A stretch of 64,000 bases of DNA, from positions 26,889 through 90,888 of the IMG/VR virus record IMGVR_UViG_3300045922_000167; one strand, written 5' to 3'. Below are positions 15,047 through 24,903 of the stretch, one piece after another. The notes beneath the pieces were generated by a model that made no database searches, was not told the DNA's origin, and saw only the letters and a program-made list of their open reading frames with translations. How positions within the stretch are numbered: position 1 is the stretch's first letter; each line of letters opens with the position of its first letter. Source of the stretch: a virus. Made by a program: the position numbers and the translations under genes.

Positions 15047-17512
15047 ATGTTAAAGTTTAAGAGTAAAAAAGAGGCGTACGAATGGAGACGCCAATACCAG
15101 TCGATCTATTACGAGCATACTGGTAATAAATTTTATACAAAAAACCCCTTACATTCAAGGGGATACGTAGGTATAGAGGTGAGATTTTATGCTCACCATA
15201 GTCACGGATTAAATGTAAGAGGGTTATTCAAAAGTAAAATAGAGGAATGCCCTCTATTGTTTAATAACATTCCCAAAATTGAATTAGATTATAAAGATTT
15301 AGAAATATCTAAATCTTGGAACTTGGAAAGAAACCAATTAAGTATTGGTTTCAATCCAAGACAAATTATTGAATTATTAGAAAACCATCAAATAACTCGA
15401 GATGATCTCGAGTTTTTAATATTCGAGGTAGAAGTAGGAGCTGCGTTCTCTCGAGAATATAGTTTCTATTACAAGGACAAAAGTGAACAAGAATTTGAAG
15501 ATCAAGCAATCAAAGATTTTCAAAACCAATTACCAAAAGCATGTTACAACATGAAACCCATGTTGCTTGCTTTACGTGATACTGACCGTGTAGCTTTATT
15601 TAAAACCCCAGACAGAAATAAGAATGGGGAAAAGAAGAGTTATACTTATATGGAGATATGGCATAACCATTGCCATTTACTCCCTAAAGCTAGCAAAGGG
15701 GAGCTGAGACAATGTAATTATGACCAAATGAATTCTGATGAAAAAGAATTCGTAAATCATGTAAGTAATATTGTAAGTAAAACTTACAACATAGACGAAA
15801 CAAAATCGTCTATAGTAAGGTATGGTAATCGTATATTTAGTATTGCCTTCAAGGTAAATGTTGAAAGCAATCCTAACATACTAGTTCTTGCGGATGATTC
15901 TGCTATGTATAATCATCATAGCTACGATGTATCATTTAACGGTATAACTAAAGCTATGTACAGTCAACATGCTGTACTTAAAGCTGAGTTAGGTAGTCTG
16001 AAAGAACATAACAAAATTTCAGATAGTTTTATTTATGAAGCCTTAATAGGGCAAATTAAAACTAGCTGTTTTAACACACTTAGTAGAATATCTGAGTGTA
16101 AATATCAAGGAAGAGAAAATATCCTAAACTTAAAAGGATATCGTTCCATTGATTACAACCTAGCCAATCATGGAATTGCTATCCCTATGAGAGAAGACAT
16201 AAAAGACGACTTCATAGAAGAAGTCATCAAAAAAGTGTGCTTCTTTTCTTTGAGTAATAAAGCTGCTAGTACGATGTATTTAGCTCCTTACCAAAGAGAA
16301 GGTTATCAGAATTATAAAGTTATTGAAATAGAGGGCAGTAATGCTGTCTTAGGGTTTAAACATCAACCTACGCTTAACAAGAAATTGTTAGCGACAGACA
16401 ATTACAATCCTCTGGTAGACTTAAAAAACAGCGGTATGCTGTTTGACCTGGAGTATAATATAAGTTATTTACCAGATCTATGGTCAATAACTCATTATAT
16501 TATAAACTACTTGGTGAAACCGATATCTTTAAAACATTTTAAGAAAATGTTAAAAAAGGTATCCAACCAATTCAACATAACTAATGTTGATATAATTAAA
16601 GAATTCAACATTGGTAATGTTAATGCAGGTTTAATGTACAAAGCAATGTATTGGCTTTGTATGTTAGAAATACTAAAAGATCAAGACATTAAACCCATAA
16701 GTGTAAGCAGGCTAATAAATGACGTTGAATATTTTGAAGACGTCATAAATTTACCTCGTAATTCAAGCAATTTAGAAATTTATGCTCTAAGTGAAACAAG
16801 TTCAGAAAAACGCAAACAGTTTATTAAAGCTGCGTTTGAAAAAGAACAAGAATCACTTAAAGCAGAGTATGAAAAGTATATTGTACATGCTAGAATCAAA
16901 ATCTTCAACGAAGTTGTAAGACTTCAAGCAAAGAATGATTATAATAGCAGGTATAATGATCCAGTCCTAATTCTTTCCAACGGTAAGAATTTAGAAAAGT
17001 CAAACAATAAGTACAAAATAACCGAAGAAATACAAAAAGCCTATCAGGTGTATTTAGATAAATTTGGTTATTTATTGGAAGGAGAGTACGATATAGAAAC
17101 TTTAATTAATACCCACTACACAAACACTCACAATCCGCTATTAGACCATAACGAGTCTTATACGGATTTAAGTGAAGGTATAAGGTTTCATATTGACTAT
17201 GAGAACAAACGTGCGGTAACATCTAAAGGCATTATCGTAACGTTTGACAAGTTAAGGGAATACATCAAAAGTTTTTCTCAAAACCAGCCTATCGTAACAA
17301 CGTATGGCGTAGGTAAGATTGAGAACAACTATATTGCTATTGGATGCCATTTAATTCATTCCAGCCAAATAAAACATCTGTACGACAACATTCCTGACGT
17401 ACAAAACGTAGAGATCGACTGGAGTTTGTATGAAACGAAGTTCCCTATTCCTACTCTAATGTCTCTTGAAGAGTACATAGAGAGGAATAGTAAATACGCT
17501 AAATTGTTATAG
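15047..17512 (+). CDS. Large orphan protein of 821 residues
   Basis: I do not recognise this protein. It is soluble, Asn/Lys/Tyr/Ile-rich, with no signal peptide, transmembrane segment, Walker motif or metal-binding motif that stands out. The N-terminus has many His and Tyr (RFYAHHSHGLNVRG; MEIWHNHCHLLPKAS). Residues about 590-660 are a charged coiled-coil. It is by far the largest gene in the hairpin-rich arm, and its first 1.4 kb is itself full of perfect inverted repeats, for example 15238-15258, 15771-15789 and 15791-15813. Position before lysis and replication genes gives little clue. Confidence 0.55.
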   Translation: MLKFKSKKEAYEWRRQYQSIYYEHTGNKFYTKNPLHSRGYVGIEVRFYAHHSHGLNVRGLFKSKIEECPLLFNNIPKIELDYKDLEISKSWNLERNQLSIGFNPRQIIELLENHQITRDDLEFLIFEVEVGAAFSREYSFYYKDKSEQEFEDQAIKDFQNQLPKACYNMKPMLLALRDTDRVALFKTPDRNKNGEKKSYTYMEIWHNHCHLLPKASKGELRQCNYDQMNSDEKEFVNHVSNIVSKTYNIDETKSSIVRYGNRIFSIAFKVNVESNPNILVLADDSAMYNHHSYDVSFNGITKAMYSQHAVLKAELGSLKEHNKISDSFIYEALIGQIKTSCFNTLSRISECKYQGRENILNLKGYRSIDYNLANHGIAIPMREDIKDDFIEEVIKKVCFFSLSNKAASTMYLAPYQREGYQNYKVIEIEGSNAVLGFKHQPTLNKKLLATDNYNPLVDLKNSGMLFDLEYNISYLPDLWSITHYIINYLVKPISLKHFKKMLKKVSNQFNITNVDIIKEFNIGNVNAGLMYKAMYWLCMLEILKDQDIKPISVSRLINDVEYFEDVINLPRNSSNLEIYALSETSSEKRKQFIKAAFEKEQESLKAEYEKYIVHARIKIFNEVVRLQAKNDYNSRYNDPVLILSNGKNLEKSNNKYKITEEIQKAYQVYLDKFGYLLEGEYDIETLINTHYTNTHNPLLDHNESYTDLSEGIRFHIDYENKRAVTSKGIIVTFDKLREYIKSFSQNQPIVTTYGVGKIENNYIAIGCHLIHSSQIKHLYDNIPDVQNVEIDWSLYETKFPIPTLMSLEEYIERNSKYAKLL

Positions 17513-17564
17513 GGTTGTAGTCCTGAGCATGACTTTAAAAGGCTCATTTTTTTATTTTAACAAC

Positions 17565-18110
17565 ATGAAGCATTTAATTTTCCTCCTCTTACTCATCTCA
17601 CTGAGTTCTTGCGGAGTATTAGAAAAACGTTACTATAAAAGCTTAGTAACGTACGACAATTGCCTAAAGGTAGTTAATCCAGTTGTACTGGATATACCTT
17701 GTAAGGATACGATTATTACGCTGCCTACGTACAGTACGTTAATTAACGTACCTTTAAGAGATACGTTTATTGATAATACAATATGGTATCAATTACTAGA
17801 TTCTATTTTTACTTACAAAGATAGCTTAACTGAAGCTAAGTTATTGTATGATAAAACTACTAATAAGTTTAATCTATATGTACGACAACAGGAAAAAGCA
17901 TTTAAGGTAAAAGTAGCTGATGAATTAGCGTTATTAGACCAATACAACAGATTAAAACGTAACTATCAAATTTTATTAAACGATAGGAACGATTTAATCG
18001 CTCAACAAGCAAAAAAAGATGAAAAAAAGCTAACTAATTTAATTTATATAGCTGCTTTCATCTTGTCTTTGCTGATTATAGCTTTTATAACGTTTTACTT
18101 AAAACAATGA
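17565..18110 (+). CDS. Unimolecular spanin
   Basis: 181 residues from ATG 17565 (MKHLIFLLLL); the upstream ATG at 17529 would add 12 residues before the signal peptide and is unlikely. The N-terminus is a lipoprotein signal with lipobox LSSC (Cys near residue 16). The C-terminus, about residues 155-180, is one transmembrane helix (NLIYIAAFILSLLIIAFITF). A lipid anchor at one end and a membrane helix at the other is diagnostic of u-spanins, which fuse the two membranes in the last step of lysis. The middle has a coiled-coil near 125-150. It ends four bases into the polymerase gene. Confidence 0.75.
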   Translation: MKHLIFLLLLISLSSCGVLEKRYYKSLVTYDNCLKVVNPVVLDIPCKDTIITLPTYSTLINVPLRDTFIDNTIWYQLLDSIFTYKDSLTEAKLLYDKTTNKFNLYVRQQEKAFKVKVADELALLDQYNRLKRNYQILLNDRNDLIAQQAKKDEKKLTNLIYIAAFILSLLIIAFITFYLKQ

Positions 18111-20161
18111 ATTATTTGATTACAAACACAAAAACGTTATTTGATGAAAATAACGGTTGGAAAATACTAAACGTAATTTCTCAAACAGAAACTACGATTA
18201 GTAGATTAGTAAATGTGTTACAATCTAGTAATATATATTATTTAGATACTGAAACTACTGGATTAGATCCACACCTTAATAGATTACTTTTAGTAACTAT
18301 TAGATCAGGTTACGATACCATAGTAATTGATTTTTCTAATTTAGGAGATAAACAAGAAGCTATTAAAGTCTTGTTAAATTCATATCTAACTAAAGAAGAA
18401 AAAACAATTGTATGGTTTAATGGTAAGTTTGATTACAAGTTTATGTTAAAGAACTTTGGTATTCATTTAACTAATCATTATGATTTGTTTTTAGCTCATA
18501 AAGCTATAACAAATGGGTTAGATGAACCAAATAGTCTTAAGGATGTAGTTAACAAATACTTAGGATTTTATATGGCTAAAGAAGAACGTACTGAATTCCT
18601 AAAGTATGATAAATCAACTTATTTACCTAAGTTATCTCATATACAGTACGCTGCAAAAGATGTAGACGTTCTTGAAGATTTGTACGAAATATTACGTAAG
18701 GAAGTAAGAGACAAAGAATTAACTCAAGTAGTTGATTTAGAAAATTCTGTTATGCCAGCATATGCTTTTATGGAATATACTGGAGTTCCTTTGGATATTA
18801 CGTATTGGCAAGAAAATATTATATCTAAATACCAAGCGTTAGCTGATATATGTTTAGATAATTTAACTAAGATAGCTCTCAGTGACCCTGCACTCTCCAA
18901 ATATAAAATAAAAAATCCTATCGTAAATTTATTTGGAGAACCAGATTACGCTATTTCTAGAAACGGTAAACCTTTAATAAGTAAGGAAGCCATATATCAT
19001 AGCATTAACTGGAATTCTAACCAGCAAGTGTTAGAAATAATGAAAAATGACTATGGTATTGAATGTAGTTACAAAATACAAGGTCAAGTAAAACAAGGCG
19101 TTAATGCCGATGTTTTACTTGCACATTGTAGCGAAGAATTTAAACACTCAGTGAGTGATGGAGACTTAAAAAAAGGTACAGAGACTGCGAGTAGTATATT
19201 TGAATGGTTGTACCTTTTGAAGAAAACTGAGAAGCTCTTGAGAACGTATGGACAAAATCTAATAGACATAATTAACCCAGTTACTAAACGTCTCCATTGT
19301 GAATTTAACCAAATGGGTACAGACACAGGAAGGGTATCTTCAAACAACCCTAACCTTCAAAACTTACCACGTTTGCAAGAATTTCGTTCAGGTATTAGAG
19401 TACATGGAGATGATAAATGGTTGATAACATTAGATTACGATGGTGCTGAATTACGAATCATAGCTGATGGAGCTGAAGAGCCTACTATGATTAGAGCTTT
19501 TAATGACGGTGAGGATGTTCACGCTTTCTTAGCTACTAAAGCCTATGGCGTTACAGTAACTAAGAAAGAAAACAAACATCTAAGAAATAATATGAAGACA
19601 GTGAACTTTGGATTAGCTTATGGGGCTGGTCCGTCTAAGTTTGCTGATATATTTGGTTCAGTAGAAAAAGCTAAAGACTTCTTGGATAACGTTTACTACA
19701 AGAACTTTCCTAAACTTAAAACGTTTTTTAATTCCTTAGCTGAATTCGGTCAAACTAACGGCTACATAACTACTTTTCCTCCAATAAGTAGAAAACGATT
19801 TTTTCCTAATCACGAAGAAATCGTAGAAAAAGCTAAAACGGACAAAGAATATCAAGCTAAGTTAGCTGCGATAGGTAGAGAATCTAAAAATACTCCTATT
19901 CAAGGTACTTCAGCTGATATAATCAAATTAGCTACTGCTACGTTATTTAACGAAATACTACGTAATAATATGTTAAATAACGTTAAAATAATTAACCAAG
20001 TACATGATGAATTAACTATTGAATTAAATGGATATTCATTAGAAGAAGCTAGATCTTTTGCTACTTGGATTAAAGGGGTTATGGTATATGCTGGCTCTTT
20101 ACAAATAAAACATGTCGTTATGGAAGTATCATACGACATAGACAAAATATGGGTTAAATAA
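18107..20161 (+). CDS. DNA polymerase, family A, with 3'-5' exonuclease
   Basis: 684 residues. The exonuclease domain has YYLDTETTGLD at about 44-54 (Asp and Glu of motif I), NGKFDYKF (motif II) and YAAKDVDVLEDLY (motif III). The polymerase domain has motif A LDYDGAELR near 441 (usual DYSQIELR), motif B RNNMKTVNFGLAYG near 495-508 and motif C VHDE near 632. There is no 5' nuclease domain. It overlaps the spanin gene by four bases. It is the replicative polymerase. Several CTCAGTG elements (18878, 19147) are inside the gene. Confidence 0.95.
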   Translation: MNYLITNTKTLFDENNGWKILNVISQTETTISRLVNVLQSSNIYYLDTETTGLDPHLNRLLLVTIRSGYDTIVIDFSNLGDKQEAIKVLLNSYLTKEEKTIVWFNGKFDYKFMLKNFGIHLTNHYDLFLAHKAITNGLDEPNSLKDVVNKYLGFYMAKEERTEFLKYDKSTYLPKLSHIQYAAKDVDVLEDLYEILRKEVRDKELTQVVDLENSVMPAYAFMEYTGVPLDITYWQENIISKYQALADICLDNLTKIALSDPALSKYKIKNPIVNLFGEPDYAISRNGKPLISKEAIYHSINWNSNQQVLEIMKNDYGIECSYKIQGQVKQGVNADVLLAHCSEEFKHSVSDGDLKKGTETASSIFEWLYLLKKTEKLLRTYGQNLIDIINPVTKRLHCEFNQMGTDTGRVSSNNPNLQNLPRLQEFRSGIRVHGDDKWLITLDYDGAELRIIADGAEEPTMIRAFNDGEDVHAFLATKAYGVTVTKKENKHLRNNMKTVNFGLAYGAGPSKFADIFGSVEKAKDFLDNVYYKNFPKLKTFFNSLAEFGQTNGYITTFPPISRKRFFPNHEEIVEKAKTDKEYQAKLAAIGRESKNTPIQGTSADIIKLATATLFNEILRNNMLNNVKIINQVHDELTIELNGYSLEEARSFATWIKGVMVYAGSLQIKHVVMEVSYDIDKIWVK

Positions 20162-20194
20162 TCAAATTTTTTCAAACATCTAATTTATACAATC

Positions 20195-20713
20195 ATGCAA
20201 GAAACTAGTAAAAACATTATGGACGAAATCTTGAATAGTATTTACAGTCCAAAACCTAAAAATGAACAACAAGATCCTACTACTATTAAAGAGTTACTGG
20301 ATACTTGTTATAAAATGGTGTATAATGAATTAATTCAACATTATACTCCAGATGAATTAAGTAATCTATTTATGTACTTTGTTGTCAGCATTTACAATTA
20401 CAGAGTAAGTGTTAGACATATTTTTAAAAGCGAAGAAGGAGATAAATTAGCTAACGAACTTAGGTTCATTAGCGTAGGATCAGCTTTTACTAAAGTTAAT
20501 GATTATATTAATAAGCTGTCTAATATTAAGCCTTTATTAATAGACTTAGCTACGAACTATGAAGACTTGTACGATTTAGATTCGTATTTCTATGGTACGT
20601 ATCATGTAGTGCATTGTTACAGTATTCAAGATACATTTATTAAAATAATATCTAAATACATTTTTAACGCAATACAAGATAAATTAACTTTTGATAATGA
20701 AAATGACAGGTAA
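20195..20713 (+). CDS. Unknown protein after DNA polymerase
   Basis: 172 residues, helical, with Tyr, Leu and Asn common. No motif is recognised. It overlaps the next gene by 17 bp, and lies in the replication cluster between polymerase and helicases, so a replication accessory role is possible but unsupported. Confidence 0.45.
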   Translation: MQETSKNIMDEILNSIYSPKPKNEQQDPTTIKELLDTCYKMVYNELIQHYTPDELSNLFMYFVVSIYNYRVSVRHIFKSEEGDKLANELRFISVGSAFTKVNDYINKLSNIKPLLIDLATNYEDLYDLDSYFYGTYHVVHCYSIQDTFIKIISKYIFNAIQDKLTFDNENDR

Positions 20714-21356
20714 ATTAAAATTCAATCAGTACGTTCCTCTAATGCAGGAACTACTTGCTTCTCCTGTATTTCTTAAGTTTAAACGTTTCAAAGAAACGTT
20801 TGTACGAAGTGTAGAAAATAACGTAGTTTATCTTAACAACGAAGATAACTTAGTAGGTATAGTAACAATAGACTGTAATAACTGTGAACATCCTTTAAGA
20901 GATTATGATATTATAGGTAAGTTTCTTAGCGATGAGATAGATAATCCAACAAAACTATCTGATTTTAAGAAAAGAATAGAAGATGATGAATTTTGTCTTT
21001 TATTACCTGTATATATGTATAATCATGGGGACGTAATGGTGTCAACTTCTCCTTTTGAATGTCAGTTTGACTCAGGTGTATTAGGCTATTGGGTGTTTAC
21101 GCAACAAGAGCTAGATGAACATTTTAAAGGAAATAGGGAAGAAGCTAATAAATACGTAAAACATCGTATTGAAGAATATTCTGAGTATTTACAAGGTAAC
21201 GTCTATACGTTACATACATTTGATCAGGAAACTTTTCAATACGAAGATAGCGTATCAGGCATCTACAATATCAAAAAAGACTTTAGTACAAGTTTTTCCG
21301 AACAATTCGGTGGAAACTGGGAAAAAGAAACCATTAATATTATTTGGGTAATTTAA
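20697..21356 (+). CDS. Phage protein of the 'MYNHG...FDSG' type
   Basis: About 219 residues from ATG 20697; ATG 20703 and a TTG at 20691 are alternatives. The middle has LLPVYMYNHGDVMVSTSPF followed by CQFDSGVLGYWVF. An uncharacterised phage family shares the same blocks (Y-x-H-S/G...S/T-x-PF...DSG-x-x-G). Conserved His and Asp could be catalytic or structural; no activity is known to me. It lies between replication genes. Confidence 0.5.
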   Translation: MKMTGKLKFNQYVPLMQELLASPVFLKFKRFKETFVRSVENNVVYLNNEDNLVGIVTIDCNNCEHPLRDYDIIGKFLSDEIDNPTKLSDFKKRIEDDEFCLLLPVYMYNHGDVMVSTSPFECQFDSGVLGYWVFTQQELDEHFKGNREEANKYVKHRIEEYSEYLQGNVYTLHTFDQETFQYEDSVSGIYNIKKDFSTSFSEQFGGNWEKETINIIWVI

Positions 21357-21365
21357 TGACAAGTA

Positions 21366-22586
21366 ATGACAAGAGATGAACTGCAAATGGAAGCACTTCA
21401 GTCCTGGATAAATTCAGGATGTGTAGGGAACATAATATTACCTACTGGTACAGGTAAAAGTAAATTAGCTCTAATGGCTGCTGGTTCGGTCATAGAGCAT
21501 TTTTATTCTCTCAATATGCTCACTGAGAGTTCGCAAGTATTAATTGTAACAAGTCGTATTAACCTTAAAATAAACGAATTTCCAAATACTATTAAGAAGT
21601 TTGGTTACGAAGCTTGGGCTAAGTACATTAAAATACATTGTCTACAATCAGCTTACAAGTTTTCAGGTAACCATTACTTGTGTATAATAGTAGATGAAGT
21701 ACATAACATGTATGGAACTAATTATACTGCTCTTATTAATAATAATAGCTATTATTATTACCTCGGATTAACAGCTACGTTATCCAAAGAAAAAGAAATT
21801 CATTCTTTGTCACACAACATTCCTATTGTTTACAAAAAGACATTTAATGATGTTGTACGACATAAAATAGTAAATCCAGTTACAGTAATTAACGTAGCAA
21901 TTACGTTAAACGAAACTGAATTAAACGCTTACCAAGAAATTAACTTGGATATAGAAAATCTTGTTGATGCTTTAGTACCTAACGGTACTGCATTTGATGC
22001 GTTAAAATTAGCTACGAAATATTCTAAAGACACAACTAATGAGTTTATGCAAAAGTTAAGTCTTAGATATTTTAAACTAATTAAAGAAAGACTAAGAATA
22101 CTACAATGGGCTGAAAGTAGATACTCGTGTTTACTTTCTATATTATCTAAACATCAAGATGAAAAAATAATAGTATTTACTGGTTCTATTGGTCAGTTAG
22201 AAACATATTACGTTAACGTTACAAACTTAAAAACATTTAAGACTTTTAGGTATCATAGTCAAATGACTAAAAAAGAAAGATTACAAGAATTAGATAAGTT
22301 TGCTAAAGAACCTAAATCTGCTATTATTTTCTCAGCTGAAGCGTTAAATGAGGGTGTCGATATACCTGATTGTAGTGTAGCTATTGTATTATTTGGTACT
22401 ACAAGTCAACTTGTAGATACACAAAGAAAAGGAAGAATTGCACGTTTCGCTGATAACAAAAATGCTATCATGTATAACGTGTATGTAAGTTCTAGCATAG
22501 AACACAAATACGTACTAAATCGCACAAAAGAAAACAAAGAATATTCATCATGGATAACAATGGATCAATTACAAAAATCAACGTAA
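21366..22586 (+). CDS. SF2 DNA/RNA helicase
   Basis: 406 residues. Walker A PTGTGKS at 26-32, DEVH at 110-113, GLTATLS at about 134-140 and the motif VI pattern QRKGRIARF near 362 are all present, so both RecA-like domains are intact. It is close to phage UvsW- and RadD-like helicases that act on branched DNA in replication and recombination. It starts 9 bp after the previous gene and overlaps the next by 37 bp. A CTCAGTG element at 21521 falls in codons about 52-54. Confidence 0.85.
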   Translation: MTRDELQMEALQSWINSGCVGNIILPTGTGKSKLALMAAGSVIEHFYSLNMLTESSQVLIVTSRINLKINEFPNTIKKFGYEAWAKYIKIHCLQSAYKFSGNHYLCIIVDEVHNMYGTNYTALINNNSYYYYLGLTATLSKEKEIHSLSHNIPIVYKKTFNDVVRHKIVNPVTVINVAITLNETELNAYQEINLDIENLVDALVPNGTAFDALKLATKYSKDTTNEFMQKLSLRYFKLIKERLRILQWAESRYSCLLSILSKHQDEKIIVFTGSIGQLETYYVNVTNLKTFKTFRYHSQMTKKERLQELDKFAKEPKSAIIFSAEALNEGVDIPDCSVAIVLFGTTSQLVDTQRKGRIARFADNKNAIMYNVYVSSSIEHKYVLNRTKENKEYSSWITMDQLQKST

Positions 22587-23071
22587 GTCATCTGCATTAT
22601 TGCTTGACTATATTAGCAAGCGGATTACAAACTGACATTCATAATGCTTTAGACCTAATATTAAACTTAAAAAAAGAGTTTGATACTAAAGAAGTAATGT
22701 TAGGATTAAATAATTATGAAAAAGTTAAAGAATATGCTGATAACTATTTTATATTTCAAGATATAGATATATCAGCATATGCTATGTATCACATGTTAGT
22801 AAGAATATATCCTCAGACTACAAGTCAAGGTAGATTACTAATTACAGACTATGAGAAGTGTATAGCATTATTAAATAATATCATTAATAGCGGAACTATA
22901 TTGCCTTTAGAACTTGAAGAAAAATGTAAAAAGTACATAAGATACATGCTAAACACTCCAGGTCAAGAAGTTTACATAAAATCATTATACGAATGGCTTA
23001 AAGGTAAACATTATAATGATGTAATACCTGAAGTAAAACGTTCAGTTTCTGGTTTTGACAATGCCTTGTAA
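22550..23071 (+). CDS. Unknown protein before the DnaB-type helicase
   Basis: 173 residues, alpha-helical, with no recognised motif. It overlaps the SF2 helicase by 37 bp and the DnaB-type helicase by 11 bp. The following helicase lacks the N-terminal domain of DnaB, so a separate loader or N-domain-like partner could be encoded here; that is speculation from position. Confidence 0.4.
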   Translation: MDNNGSITKINVSHLHYCLTILASGLQTDIHNALDLILNLKKEFDTKEVMLGLNNYEKVKEYADNYFIFQDIDISAYAMYHMLVRIYPQTTSQGRLLITDYEKCIALLNNIINSGTILPLELEEKCKKYIRYMLNTPGQEVYIKSLYEWLKGKHYNDVIPEVKRSVSGFDNAL

Positions 23072-24011
23072 ATCTTTACACGAAATATTAACTGATACGT
23101 ACAATTCGTTAACTTACTACCGTTCAGGTAATCCTTATTGCTTTGTAACGAAATTTAACTCACTTAATGATGCTTTAGGTGGAGGTATTGAATTTGGTAC
23201 TACAATGGTGATAGGAGCAAGACCTGGTATGGGCAAGTCAACGATTGTAATGCAGTTAATCTTAGACATTCAAGAAGTAAATCACTTTCCTTTAGAGATT
23301 CATTTCTTGAATTGGGAGATGACTACTAATCAATTGGGTATTAGAGTATTAGCCAATCAAACTAATATGAATATATCCAAGATAAGAAGTTTAGATACGA
23401 TGAGTCTTTATGAAAACGTTAGTACTATTCAAAATAAAATACCAAATAAAATTTACGTAAATGATAATGCAATGACTTTACAAGATTTAGATTCGTATAT
23501 TAGTACTCAGTGTGACCATAGAGAAGAAATAAAAAAACTATTCGTTATAGACCATACACGTTTATTACTTCCATCCGATGAAAGAACAGAAGAAGAAAGG
23601 CTATTCAATCTATGCAGGTATATTAATCATTCGAATAAGTTACATGGAGCATCCTATATTTTGCTTTCTCAATTGAGTAGAGAAAGTGAAAGGGAAAATT
23701 CATCACTTAAGACTGAAGGATACCGAGAGCCTATAATGGCTGATTTGTTCGGAGCATCTGCATTAGAACAATTCGCTCATAGTGTTATTTTGCTTTACGC
23801 TCCTAAGCTAAATGAGCGTGAAACATATCCTATGCACTACAATAACGTTACGTATCAAATACCGACTGATAACTTAATAATCGGTAAGCTCGTAAAAAAT
23901 CGTAATGGTCCAATAGGTAAATTATATTTTGTAACAGAAAGCTCTACTTTTGTAATAAAAGAGTTTGATAAATCAACACTACAAAACCCATTTGAGTTAT
24001 ATGGAAAATAA
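23061..24011 (+). CDS. Replicative DnaB-type helicase (RecA domain only)
   Basis: 316 residues from ATG 23061 (a TTG at 23055 is in frame). Walker A GARPGMGKST is at about 52-61, Walker B LFVIDHTRLL near 175-184, and ILLSQLSRESE (sensor-like) near 209-219. The protein corresponds to the C-terminal ATPase of DnaB/gp4 helicases, without the N-terminal collar domain. It acts as a hexamer at the fork. The primase at 27920 is its likely partner. Confidence 0.85.
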   Translation: MPCKSLHEILTDTYNSLTYYRSGNPYCFVTKFNSLNDALGGGIEFGTTMVIGARPGMGKSTIVMQLILDIQEVNHFPLEIHFLNWEMTTNQLGIRVLANQTNMNISKIRSLDTMSLYENVSTIQNKIPNKIYVNDNAMTLQDLDSYISTQCDHREEIKKLFVIDHTRLLLPSDERTEEERLFNLCRYINHSNKLHGASYILLSQLSRESERENSSLKTEGYREPIMADLFGASALEQFAHSVILLYAPKLNERETYPMHYNNVTYQIPTDNLIIGKLVKNRNGPIGKLYFVTESSTFVIKEFDKSTLQNPFELYGK

Positions 24012-24609
24012 TTTAGAGATTATAAGCACCGAACCAAAAGACGTAACTATTTCGTCTAATAGAAAAGAAAGATCTGTAGAATACTACCAATCAGAGTCTG
24101 AGATTCTTCAAGCTCTTATTGATAGTAAAGCATTACCAGCTTGGTGTGATACCAAAGAAAAAGCGTTTGTAATCGCTCAGAAAGCCAAAGAATTAAACAT
24201 TGGTATTATGGCTGCCTTTGACTATCTAATCATGGTACAAGGCAAAATAACGCTAAATGCGAATGGTATTAACTCCTTAATACAAAAAGCTGGTTACGAA
24301 ATTGAGATGGTGTACGACTACGAACCTCAGTTTGATAGCAACGGTGAAGTAATAGATTATATTACTACTATTAATTTGTATATGCCAAGTAAATTAAGAC
24401 CTGGTGTAATCAACAAATACACAGATACTTTTAGATATTCTGATGCCATAAGAGCTGGTATTACTGGTAATCCTACTTGGCAAAAATATCCAAAACAAAT
24501 GATGTTTGCTCGCTGTCTTACAAATTTATGTCGTAGATTTGCACCTAACATACTTGGTGGTTTATATACAAACGAAGAAATCCAATCAATCAATGCCGAA
24601 GAAAAGTAA
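24001..24609 (+). CDS. RecT-like single-strand annealing protein
   Basis: 202 residues from ATG 24001 (MENNLEIIST), overlapping the helicase by 11 bp. The C-terminal part carries GNPTWQKYPKQMMFARCLTN followed by CRRFAPNILGGLYTNEE, matching the W-x-x-Y-P-x-x-M-x-x-x-R-A...G-x-Y-T-x-E-E signature of phage RecT-family proteins. These anneal complementary single strands in recombination. A RecE-like nuclease lies at 29638, completing a likely exo/annealase pair, though not adjacent. Confidence 0.7.
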   Translation: MENNLEIISTEPKDVTISSNRKERSVEYYQSESEILQALIDSKALPAWCDTKEKAFVIAQKAKELNIGIMAAFDYLIMVQGKITLNANGINSLIQKAGYEIEMVYDYEPQFDSNGEVIDYITTINLYMPSKLRPGVINKYTDTFRYSDAIRAGITGNPTWQKYPKQMMFARCLTNLCRRFAPNILGGLYTNEEIQSINAEEK

Positions 24610-24796
24610 TAAACATAGAGTTCCTGTAGCTGTTGTTCGTTTTTCTTTTGAAAAAGAAAATGAAGCAAATTTCGATATAACTTTACAAATTATCGAAGAA
24701 ATAATGTACATGGAATCTATGAAATACGAACCAGATGTATTTGATGATTGGGTCAATCAGGAATTAGAAAAACAAACAACTTCCCACCCTGAGTAG
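24593..24796 (+). CDS. Small acidic protein
   Basis: 67 residues from ATG 24593 (MPKKSNKHRV), overlapping the RecT-like gene by 17 bp; a longer reading frame back to 24506 is not needed. The N-terminus is basic and the rest acidic and helical (YEPDVFDDWVNQELEKQ). Function unknown. It ends the transcript before the double hairpin at 24801-24876. Confidence 0.45.
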   Translation: MPKKSNKHRVPVAVVRFSFEKENEANFDITLQIIEEIMYMESMKYEPDVFDDWVNQELEKQTTSHPE

Positions 24797-24800
24797 TTTT

Positions 24801-24876
24801 GCTCATTTACTACGCTTACAATCATAAATGAGCATATTCTTCAATTACCCTTGCGTGTTAATGCAAGGGTTTTTTA
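24801..24876 (+). terminator. Two hairpins, the second an intrinsic terminator
   Basis: GCTCATTTA (24801-24809) pairs with TAAATGAGC (24825-24833). ACCCTTGC (24847-24854) pairs with GCAAGGGT (24863-24870) and runs into TTTTTTATC. The second is a good rho-independent terminator; the first may stabilise the 3' end. Confidence 0.85.
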
Positions 24877-24903
24877 TCTTACAAACCTTAAAGTTTAATT
24901 AAT

